This document shows positions 13,009-22,846 of a DNA stretch of 64,000 nt, piece after piece. The number at the start of each line of letters is the position of its first letter. The first letter of the stretch is position 1. Location of the stretch: contig BDDD01000114.1 in NCBI GenBank assembly GCA_001972305.1, forward strand, positions 453,271-517,270, in the 5' to 3' direction. Source of the DNA: Cephalotus follicularis. Lineage: Eukaryota; Streptophyta; Magnoliopsida; Oxalidales; Cephalotaceae. The notes beneath the pieces were generated by a model. It had not been told where the DNA came from, made no database searches, and saw nothing but the letters and a program-made list of their open reading frames with translations. A program made the position numbers and the translations under genes.

Positions 13009-14083
13009 CTACTTCTCTGCTCTTCTAAGCAGGTCTGCCATGTCCAGAGCAGACTTCTTCATGAGGAAAAAGGTAAAGGGTGAGTTATCTTTCAACCCAC
13101 TATTCAGAGTTGCCAAAGCAAAAGATGGCTCCAAGTCCTTCACCATCAGAGACTCCTTGTTGAATCTGGTGAGGTAGTCTCTGAGGGATTCATTTTTCTC
13201 TTGCACCATGTTGATTAAATGGTTTGAATTCTTTCTCTGCGTGGTGCTATTGAGGAATATAGTGACGAACACTTCTGTGAACTGCTCAAAATTCGCCACT
13301 GAATTTTGAGGCAACGTGGAGTACCACACATGGGCTATACCGGTTAAAGTTGTAGGGAATCATTGGTAAAGCACAACATCTGAAGCCTGGTGAACCAGCA
13401 TGATCTGAGTATAGTAGCGCACATGCTAGATTGGGTTAGTGGACCCGTCATACTCCTTGAGATTCGGGAACCGGAATCCTCTTGAGATATGCTCCCTCAT
13501 TATTTATGGTGTGAAGGGCGTACAATTTATGCTTCGAACCTCGGACAGGTACCCCTTCGATTGCTCGGCTCCTCTGAGCCTCCTTTTCATCTCAGCAAAC
13601 CTTACGTTCATGGTCTGCTACACATCATCAATGTTCCTAATCTTTCTAGAAACTTGCGATGTACACGTGGCAAGTCGGACTGAATGGTCTGACCTGCTCC
13701 TCTGTAACATTTCAGTCCTACGAGAAGCGTAGGAACTTGCTCGGGTCTCTACCTCCTCCACTAAGTAATCCTCTTCCATCGGATCTTGCTCTGGAATGTC
13801 TTGTTGGGGATTATAACTATAATCCCTTGCACTCGAAAACTCCGTTATCAGAAATGTATCAATCTCCGACCACCTTGGAGGATGCATGGCCCTCCTCGGC
13901 GGGTTTCGCCTGGCCCCTTGGGGCTGTTGAACTGCTGTGGCTATCCTGCTGGGCCCAGGCTGATCTTGGAGGGCTGGTCGACTTGGTCCAGCCTGATTTT
14001 GGTTGGCTAAGTTATTAGTCAGCAGGGTTGTAAGACGCCCAATTTCTTGGAGCAGCTGGTTGAATTGCTCGCCGGTAATGGGA
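13009..14083 (-). pseudogene. Gypsy gag fragment (interrupted)
   Basis: 13009-13329 reads as the core of a plant retrotransposon gag (VWYSTLPQNSVANFEQF, ESLRDYLTRFNKE, DMADLLRRAEK). 13618-14083 is the Gln/Pro-rich N-terminal part (EQFNQLLQEIGRL). A stop near 13618 and others between the two frames break the gene. The N-terminal end continues across the nested insertion at 20095-20150. Confidence 0.75.
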
Positions 14084-14088
14084 GCTTG

Positions 14089-14250
14089 TGTAACACCCCC
14101 GGTTCGGGATCGGGATGTCACCCCCGATTCTGAGTCGGGTTGTCACACAAAACTAAACTAAAACATATGGGTCAACCGACCTGAAACGATGAAGAAGCCG
14201 TGGGAAACAAACGCCAGGAATTTCTAAACTCAGCAACAATGGCGTCTGCG

Positions 14251-14289
<39 letters not shown>

Positions 14290-14956
14290 AAGAAGGAGAG
14301 ATGAGGGATTAAAAACCTGTACATGTAGCCTGGTTTAAATCACTGCAAAACAATCTCTTAAACCAAAACATGGAGAAACAAACCTGAGACGATGAAGACG
14401 CCGGGGAAAGAACGCAAGAATTTTCTGAGCTTCCTCAACAATGGCGTCGTTCATGAGTGAGAGAGGGACTGTCCAGGTGAGAGAGAGAGAGATGAAGAAA
14501 GGAGATGGAAGGTGGCGGCTAACGTTTTTAAAATGAAAAGGAATAGGGAGAGATAAGAACGGGAGAGAAGTTATGGGAGAGATGGCGCATAAGTGAGAGA
14601 CATGCGGCATAGAGAGACTTGTGGGAGAGAGACGTGTGGGAGAGTGAGACTTGCGGGAGAGAGAGACGTGTGGGAGAGAGATTTTTGGGAGAGAGATAGA
14701 AAAGAGAGAAAAAGTAAAGTAAAGAAAAAAAATAAAGGAAAATAAAGAAAGAAAAAGAGAAAAATAACATAAGAAAGGTGAAATAAATTATAAAAAGGTT
14801 TTAAAATTTCCTTTCTTCACATACTAATAATTATCCAACGGTTCAAGGCTAGAATTAACTCCACTCAGCCAAGAACAAAACCAAAAATAGATAATCCACC
14901 TGCAAAAAGCTTAAAAATGCCCGAAAAAATTTTATACAGAAAAACGGGATATTACA
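14089..14956 (-). mobile_element. 3' LTR of element A, internally deleted
   Basis: It shares its first about 70 bases with 16439-16510 and its last about 770 bases with 19320-20094. About 2.8 kb present in the other LTR is missing between them; the junction is near 14167. It contains a (GA)n tract at 14252-14286 and a purine-rich tail. Confidence 0.88.
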
Positions 14957-15043
14957 TATCTACCCCCTTAAAGAAAGATTTCGTCCCGAAATCTAAAACA
15001 TCTCCCAACCCGAATCGAACAACTAAGAAGGCACCCCAAAATG

Positions 15044-16267
15044 CTAAACGAAAGACTCAGCTCCCACGGAAAGAGTTGACCCATAAACATACAAAACAAA
15101 CTTCCTACGGTTACCAAAAGCAAGAAAGAACGAAACAATACCTGGAACATCTGCAATCTGATGAGTCGCAAACACATTGCCTCCTTCACTCCGTTGCTTA
15201 GCATTCCCACCATTTCTTCTTCTATTCTTAGGGCGAGGATTTGGACAATCCTTTAAAATATGATCCATTTGACCACAGTTGAAACAGGCCCCACTAGCCT
15301 TATAACACGTTCCAACAGGATGCCGCTTCCCACAAAAATCACAATGTGCAACAGGAATAAAATTGGAATTATTCCCGTCGATCGATCCGCCACCATGGAC
15401 CATATCCAGATGTCCCGAGCTCTGATCCTGAAGATCATTTCTAATCCGTTTCTTTCCCCCTTTCTGTCTGATCGTAGGAAAAACCATCCTTTCCATCTCA
15501 AAGTGTTTGGCCGCATTGGCCACATCTGACACATCTGCAAAACTTTCATTAACCAACTTCCTCCTAAGTCGATCATGAAGCTTCAGCTTAAACTTCTCCG
15601 CTTGCTCAGCTACTGTCCCCGCTGCATATCCAGCAAAACCCGCCAATCTAGTAAACCGGTTAAAGAACTCCGTCAAAGTCTCATCATCTCTTTGTCGGAT
15701 AGTTATGAACTCCCAGGCATACTTATCTTTATCAGCAGCTGGGAAGTACTGCCGATAAAAGATCCCACAAAACCCGGTCCACGATAGACCAGTAATGAAC
15801 TCTACACCTTGTGCTATCCTCATAACCTTCCACCAAAGTTTTGCGTCTCCTTCCAACATGTAGGTAGCCAACCTCACTTTTATAATATCGCTACACCTTA
15901 GCACCTCAAAAATCTATTCCATATGAGCTATCCAATATTCAGCATCTACTGGAGTCGATGCTGAACTGAATGCCTGAGGCCTCTGTTTCTGGAACCTCTC
16001 TAACCAGATATGTACCAAAACATCGGGTTGATCCTCTGCTACCCCATCCACCCGTGAATTTTCTCCAACAACATTCCTCTGCTGATCTTGGTCCAAATTC
16101 TGTTGTTGCATTGCTTGAACCACTTGGGTTACCGCTTGAGGAACAACTTGTGTAACCACTTGCCTTACCAACTCTTCCCAAGTTGCCTCATTCCGTACAA
16201 CTTCTCGTGCAGCAGCTGACTCAGCTCCCCGACTCGCATTCCTTAGTCGTCTGCCTCTACGTGCCAT
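15044..16267 (-). pseudogene. Retrotransposon gag with two zinc knuckles (element A), one stop codon
   Basis: ATG is at 16267 (MARRGRRLRNASRG). The capsid-like Retrotrans_gag region contains WLERFQKQRPQAF, GDAKLWWKV, FCGIFYRQYFPAADKDKY and EFFNRFTRLAGFAGYA. Two knuckles follow: CDFCGKRHPVGTC (CX2CX3HX4C) and CFNCGQMDHILKDC (CX2CX4HX4C). The only obvious break is TAG at 15912-15914, where element B reads AAG (Lys), so the copy was recently intact. After the knuckles the frame runs on through about 50 non-conserved residues to 15044. Gag packages RNA into particles; with no pol it would rely on a partner element. Confidence 0.87.
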
Positions 16268-16438
16268 CTAAGAAACAAAACCGAAACGGAGTAAAACAAA
16301 AAGAGACAGAAAACTGGAATACAAAAGACATACTGAAACGACTATTAAGAAACAGCCCTAACCCGATTTCTACCCATCTCACAGGGCAAACCTAGGTAGG
16401 CTTCTAAGGAATCAAAACCTATTCTCTGATACCATAAC

Positions 16439-19390
16439 TGTAACACCCCCGGTTCGGGATCGGGATGTCACCCCCGATTCTGAGTCGGGTTGTCACACAA
16501 AACTAAACTAAAACATATGTACAAATCGTTACTCCAAAATATCTTAGTATTTATTCAATTCATCAATACGTGGTGGTTCTAAACATATTTAAATACATAA
16601 ATAAACCTTAACATAATTTCCAGACTATTATTCAATTGACAAAATCCAAAATCCTAAGTGTTCAAATTAACTTTAACTCCAAGTTCCATAACCATAGCAT
16701 TACTAACAGAAATCATATCCTAAAATGTCCTCAAGCCATAGGTGTTCCTCTCATCACACAGTTTCCCCAAAGCTCCAGATAACCTGCCGCATGGAAACAA
16801 AAACGCGGCTGAGCAAACTTCAGTACGGATATAGAATCATAAAACAGTTTACAAAATAGAACAGAACATTTTACAAAACAAAACAATACCGTTAAGGCTA
16901 CGAAATCCTAATAACCGATGAAGCTGAAAGTAGTAACTTTTAAACAATTCCTTTAAAAGTAGACATAAAACATTTTACAACAGAGCGAAACGAAGTAAAT
17001 CAGTTTACGAAACTAAACAATACAAATCTTTTACATAAACAGAACAATTCATAATTAATTCGAATTTATGCAATTGAAACAGTATTCATGCAAAACATAT
17101 AAAGATGTAGATTCACAAGTCAGCATAAAGTGAAAAATATATAAATCTGAATATTTCAACATTTTCCAAATCTATGTTTTATACTGAGATATGCAATATC
17201 GGATTAAATACATATATATATGCAAGGGGTTTGCAAAGCCCACATGCTCTGATGGAAAAACGTGTACGGCACTACACAATCAATCCCAAATCTGAATTCT
17301 GTATCTGATAGTAACTAGAGTCGACTCATACGCCTCAGTTGGCCATATCCTATCACAAGATATTAAGAGACGCCGTAGACTAATCACACCGCTACGGAAG
17401 TGTCATGTCCCCGTGCCAGGCCCACGATATGCCTATGGTACCTCCATAGGTAGGAAACAAATATATTCTCAGTATTTCGAAAATAGTGATTTTATCAAAA
17501 ATCATTTCCAAATATTGGTTTACTCACAAAACCAATCCATATCATATCATAAAATTAGCATACTTTCGTAATTGAAAATCATGCTCATAACAAAATCTGT
17601 ATCATAAAACTTAGCATACTTTCTTAGGTAAGAATCATGCTGAATTTATAAAATCAAATATATTTAATCTCATAAAATATCATAGTTGACTTTATTTCCT
17701 AAACAAATCAAAATCCGAAGCACAACCAAGTTTATTCGCTAAAAGTAAAACCAAATTTATTTCAATAGAATCACGATGGGGGAATAAAATACGAAATATT
17801 TGTACGTTATTCACAAAGCAAAACAAATTTCTAATAAAACCAATAGAAGAGTGTCAAGAAAGAATTATTCGTATATTATTGATTAAAGTATAAAGCTGGA
17901 TTTATTCTAACAAAATCGGAGGATGATAATCAAGGAAGAAGAATCCGTACTTTATTCTTTAAAGCAAAATAACCTTTACTTTAATAAAACCAATAAGAAA
18001 GTATCAAAGAGCAAGTTTTTCGTTCATATCAAAGCAAGACAGAATTTATTTCAATAAAAATCAACTGAATTTATATTCTTGTAAAGTTGATAAGAGTGTA
18101 TCAAGAAGGGAAAGATCCGTACCTTATGCAATTACCACAATAACCTCAAGAAAAGATCAAATAATCCTTAGGCAGCACCTCGGTCGTTACCAATATCTAA
18201 AAGAAATAAAATCGTTTGCATAAGGACTCGAAACTATTTCCGAGCATTAAATCAGAAAATTAAAGGTACTTAAATCGGACCAATAACGCTCACTGCAGAA
18301 TAGAGTAGGACGGATGCCAAACTAGAAAAGACGTTAGGCTAAAGACGTAGACACCTTAGATCTCGATTTACTTAATAATGAGATTACCCCACTTTGCATA
18401 TCTTTCTCTTGTCTAACCAAAAGAAATCAAAAAATTTTAAAAGAATGGAACGACGCCGTTTTTACCAAAACTAATCAATTTAAAACAATGCCGTCATTTC
18501 TCCTTTGTGCAACACAAACATAAAACACAATGCACTGCTGGGTTGTGTCCTTTTTGCGCAACACAGTGATACAACCAAAGCACACACTCGGCATCAACAT
18601 CACACACAACACACACACTATACACAGCACACATACACTCACACACTGCCGACACTTGACACAACACACACACAGTCTCCACACACTACACAGCACACCT
18701 ACACAACACATGCATTGCTCACAACACACACCACTTACACAGCACAGCCTCACAGCATGCACGACTCTCACATTCAGCTACACACACTAAACCATCCACA
18801 ACACATACATACACACTGCCCTCACACACACACTACACACACACACACTGCTCATTAACACATACACCCACTGCCTGCTCTCACAACACACACACTATCC
18901 ACACTAGTCACAGCACACACTCACACACACTAACATAACACACGCACACACTTCCCACACTCACAGCACACACAAACACCATGCAAAACACACACACTAC
19001 TTCAGACTAACACAACTTATAACCATGGCGCCCGAACTGTAGAAGGAAACATGGAGAAACAGAGGAAACGTGTAGGTGGTGACTGGGCTTAAGGGAAGGG
19101 AAGGGAACCCAACCCCTGCACATATAATACCGTCAATATTAAAGCCTAAATCCCCAGGTACTACAACCATGCTCAACAATCAATATAATACATCCAATTA
19201 AAAAAAATGGTAGAGGTGGCAAGGGAGCACAGGAACTATGACAGAAATGATGGCGAAACTAGAGGAGAGGGAGACAACATGCACACTTATGGATTGGTAT
19301 ACATATCAAAGCAAAACAAGAGAACCAACCTGAAACAATGAAGAAGCCGTGGGAAACAAATTTCTGAACTCAGCAACAATGGCGTCTGCG

Positions 19391-19429
<39 letters not shown>

Positions 19430-20094
19430 AAGAAGGAGAGATGAGGGATTAAAAGCCTGTACATGTAGCCTGGTTTAAATCACTGCAAAACAATCTCTTA
19501 AACCAAAACATGGAGAAACAAACCTGAGACGATGAAGACGCCGGGGAAAGAACGCAAGAATTTTCTGAGCTTCCTCAACAATGGCGTCGTTCATGAGTGA
19601 GAGAGGGACTGTCCAGGTGAGAGAGAGAGATGAAGAAAGGAGATGGAAGGTGGCGGCTAACGTTTTTAAAATGAAAAGGAATAGGGAGAGATAAGAACGG
19701 GAGAGAAGTTATGGGAGAGATGGCGCATAAGTGAGAGACATGCGGCATAGAGAGACTTGTGGGAGAGAGACGTGTGGGAGAGTGAGACTTGCGGGAGAGA
19801 GAGACGTGTGGGAGAGAGATTTTTGGGAGAGAGATAGAAAAGAGAGAAAAAGTAAAGTAAAGAAAAAAAATAAAGGAAAATAAAGAAAGAAAAAGAGAAA
19901 AATAACATAAGAAAGGTGAAATAAATTATAAAAAGGTTTTAAAATTTCCTTTCTTCACATACTAACAATTATCCAACGGTTCAAGGCTAGAATTAACTCC
20001 GCTCAGCCAAGAACAAAACCAAAAATAGATAATCCACCTGGAAAAAGCTTAGAAATGCCCGAAAAAATTTTATACAGAAAAACGGGATATTACA
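16439..20094 (-). mobile_element. 5' LTR of element A, full length (3.66 kb)
   Basis: It begins TGTAACACCC and ends ATATTACA. It contains a degenerate CA-rich tract at 18585-18990, (GA)n at 19391-19427, and a long purine-rich block at 19600-19920. Blocks such as the one around 17330-17470 are near-identical to element B LTRs at 51360-51490 and 55850-55980, so A and B are one family. Confidence 0.88.
18585..18990. repeat. Degenerate CA-rich (CACA/CATA) tract within the LTR of element A
   Basis: The tract is dominated by ACACAC, CATACACA and CTCACACA words for about 400 bases. The homologous LTRs of element B have shorter versions at 52187-52480 and 56680-56930. His/Thr-rich open frames across it are artefacts of the repeat. 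Confidence 0.8.
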
Positions 20095-20184
20095 GCTTGA
20101 CTGCCAGTGGCTACAGAGCTGGTGTTTCTTCTCGGAGGTATGGTTAAATAACTTTTTATCGCGCTTCCCACAGACGGCGCCAAC

Positions 20185-20589
20185 TGTTGATGTCGAAATC
20201 AACAACACAACAGTCCCCTACTTGTAGAGGTTTGATTTATAGAGGAAACGCGTTGAATGCTCCTGAGAAGGTATTTGAGTGGTGTTTGGTGATCCTCCCT
20301 GCACACAAGAAGTAAACTAAATGAAGGTTCATAAGGTTTTTCTCCTGGGGACACTCCGATACTTAAGTCAGATAGTGGTAGAGAAGATACAATAAGGTTC
20401 TTTTTAGTCTTGAATTGACTGACTTATGTATAGTGTTTTGTTGTGGTATTTATAAGATTACCTGGTTGTAACTGTCTCCTCCCCCCAATCTGTTTGTATT
20501 ACGGAAATGATTATTGTACCCCTAAGAAACGGCCGAGTATCTCGTCCATTTCCTTATTTGGCGATGAGACGTTATCTCGTGCGTCATCA
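20185..20589 (-). mobile_element. 5' LTR and primer-binding region of the split gypsy element
   Basis: On the minus strand the LTR ends ...GACATCAACA and is followed by GTTGGCGCCGTCTGTGGGA (20164-20184), the junction sequence common in plant Tat/Athila-like gypsy elements. The outer end, TGATGACGCACGAG..., is placed at 20589 by TG...CA convention only. No partner LTR survives because the 3' half of the element is gone. Confidence 0.65.
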
Positions 20590-20641
20590 TGCTAGATTTT
20601 GAATTGCATAACCACGTGACTGTAGCTCTAGATGACACATA

Positions 20642-21931
20642 TAGTAGAGGAGCCACATGGTCCCCACTGGGGGCTCATGCCCCCACTGAATTTAAAAAAA
20701 ATATATATGTTATGATAGCAGGAGCTGCTTATGGGCTGAGATCAAATGTTCCATTTTTCATGCATCATATGCATGTCCCATATCTGTAATAGAATTAAGT
20801 GAGATTTCCTAGTTTTATAAATTATATATTTAAAAATTATTTGGTAATACCAGGAGTAGACTATCATTGATGTTATTAATTATAAATTTATGATTTTATA
20901 TGAAATATAGAAATTAGAACCTCTCAATCCAATTGTAATTATTATAATCTCAGCTGCATTAGTTACTAATTTATTAAAAGTTTTTGTTTTCTGCAATAAT
21001 TCTTCATGAAAAGAAAAATGATAATATTATTGAAACATAGAAAATCTCAAAATTTTCTAGTTTTGAAGTTCAGATTAACTTAATTGTTATACTAGCATAT
21101 TTAGAATTTCAGAATGGTTAAAAGAATAACATAAAAGCAATTCACCATATAAAGGTTAGTAAAAAGTATTTATTAACTTGTAAACTCACTCTAGTTCTTT
21201 AGTCTAAAAACTAAAAAAATAGAACACACATCAAATAAAAAAAAAATCTTTTAAGTTCCTAATGATACAGTGAGGTTCATTAATTTGTATCTCAAAGACA
21301 ATTCTTTTAAGTGCTTATTTCTTTAACGACGTACCACAAGGCAAAAATATAAGTGACAAACGCCTCTTCTTCTTAAACATTTAGCCATCTTACGGAGTCT
21401 CTCTTTGCTCTGAATTTAATACATATATTTACCAATTTTTTGATTTGGTATTTGTGTTTCTTCATATTGCTCGTTCGAAATTTATGGGGTTGTGCGTATG
21501 ATTTTGTTTGCATTAATTTTAGGGACAGTTACAAATACCTCCCTGAGGTATTTCTTTACAATTTTTTCCTCCCTTTATTTTAAGATATTACAAAAACCTC
21601 CTTGAGGTATTAATCCATCAAACAAAAACCTCCCTGAGGTATTAAAATACCTAAAATACCCCTAATTTTACAATAATAATAAAAATAATAATATTGGATA
21701 ATTACAAAAACCTCCCTGAGGTACTATTTTACAACTTTTTTCTCCCTCTATTTTAAGATCCAACAAAAACCTCCCTGAGGTATTAATCCATCAAACAAAA
21801 ACCTCCCTGAGGTATTATTTTATAACTTTTTCCTTCATCTATTTTAAGATACTACAAAAACCTCCATGAGGTATTAATCCATCAAACAAAAACTTCTTTG
21901 AGGTATTAAGATACCAAAAAACCTCTCACTT

Positions 21932-21981
<50 letters not shown>

Positions 21982-22355
21982 TACAAAACAAAAACTAAAA
22001 ATTACAGTATTTTTTTAAAATAAAAAAAGTGTATTTTTTTTAAAACTGGTTTCTTTCTTGATTTAAAAAAATTACTGTATTTTTTATTTTGTATATTTAT
22101 TATTATTATTAAAAATTATAGTATTTTTTTTAAAAATCAAGAAAGAAAATGTAATTTTTTTTAAAGATGATTTTTTTCTTGATTTAAAAAAAAATACTGT
22201 AATTTTTAGTTTTGTTTTGTATATTTATTATTATTGTTATTAAAAATTACAGTACTTTTTTTAAATCAAGAAACAAAGTGTACTTTTTTTTAAAACAAGT
22301 TTTTTTTTATTTAAAAAAAAGTACTGTAATTTTTAGTTTTAGTTTTTTATATTTA

Positions 22356-22386
<31 letters not shown>

Positions 22387-22846
22387 AAAGTGAGAGGTTT
22401 TTTGGTATCTTAATACCTCAAAGAGGTTTTTGTTTGATGGATTAATACCTCATGGAGGTTTTTGTAGTATCTTAAAATAGATGAAGGAAAAAGTTATAAA
22501 ATAATACCTCAGGGAGGTTTTTCTTGGATGGATTAATACCTCAGAGAGGTTTTTGTTGGATCTTAAAATAGAGGGAGAAAAAAGTTGTAAAATAGTACCT
22601 CAGAGAGGTTTTTGTAATTATCCATCATTATTATTGTAAAATTAGAGGTATTTTAGGTATTTTAATACCTCAGGGAGGTTTTTGTTCGATGGATTAATAC
22701 CTCAAGGAGGTTTTTGTAATATCTTAAAATAGAGGGAGGAAAAAATTATAAAGTAATACCTCAGGGAGGTATTTGTAATTGTCCCTTAATTTTATAAATT
22801 TACTATTTTTTATACCTACTAGATAAAAATCCTTACTCTGTCACTG
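20642..22846. mobile_element. hAT-like DNA transposon (non-autonomous) interrupted by a foldback element
   Basis: The left end TAGTAGAGGAGCCAC and right end ACTCTGTCACTG are imperfect inverted copies of the AGTGGCGGAGCCA-type hAT terminus. They are flanked by 8-bp direct repeats GACACATA (20634-20641) and GACACATG (22847-22854), 7 of 8 identical. Without the nested 1264-bp insertion and its duplication it is about 0.93 kb. No transposase frame was recognised. Confidence 0.6.
21522..22785. mobile_element. Long-TIR foldback element, Mutator-like by its 9-bp target duplication
   Basis: The termini are GGGACAGTTACAAATACC and its near-perfect inverse ending GTAATTGTCCC. They are flanked by a perfect 9-bp duplication TTAATTTTA at 21513-21521 and 22786-22794; 9 bp is typical of Mutator-type insertion. 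The arms (about 21522-21980 and 22340-22785) pair almost throughout. Each carries repeated words around CCTCCCTGAGGTATT. The centre has (AAT)n tracts and further inverted copies of an AAAATTACAGTA-type segment. No coding capacity is visible. A transcript would form a hairpin of several hundred base pairs. Confidence 0.85.

Larger units (their letters stand above)
14089..20094 (-). mobile_element. Gag-only giant-LTR retrotransposon A (TR-GAG-like), complete with target duplication
   Basis: The element starts TGTAACACCC (plus strand) and ends GGGATATTACA. It is flanked by the 5-bp duplication GCTTG at 14084-14088 and 20095-20099. Minus-strand order: 5' LTR 16439-20094 (3656 bp), PBS CTCTGATACCA (plus) at 16424-16434 matching the 3' end of initiator tRNA-Met, gag 16267 to about 15044, purine tract next to 14957, 3' LTR 14089-14956 (868 bp). 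The internal region is only 1482 bp. No protease, RT, RNase H or integrase is present, so it must be moved by another element's enzymes. Plant TR-GAG elements have this architecture. Confidence 0.9.
11213..20589 (-). mobile_element. Ty3/gypsy retrotransposon, 3'-truncated and split by a nested element
   Basis: Read on the minus strand: 5' LTR about 20185-20589, primer-binding region at 20160-20184, gag (20150-20100, then 14083 to about 13000), protease (12212-12418), reverse transcriptase (11854 to about 11215). It then ends abruptly against a copia fragment, so RNase H, integrase and the 3' LTR are absent. The gag frame is interrupted between 14088 and 20095 by a complete gag-only element with a 5-bp target duplication. 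Several stops and at least one frameshift show that it is dead. Confidence 0.8.

Noticed and set aside
18475..18858. Cys/Val-rich and His/Thr-rich frames in the CA-rich tract
   Set aside because: These are direct translations of a degenerate CA repeat inside an LTR.
19666..19908. Identical 80-codon Ser/Leu/Phe-rich frames at 14528-14770 and 19666-19908
   Set aside because: They are the antisense of the purine-rich tail present in both LTRs of element A.
21522..22785. Regularly repeated CCTCCCTGAGGTA words as a CRISPR-like or satellite array
   Set aside because: Spacing is irregular, the copies are mirrored around one centre, and target duplications mark a transposon; CRISPR is not expected in a plant genome.
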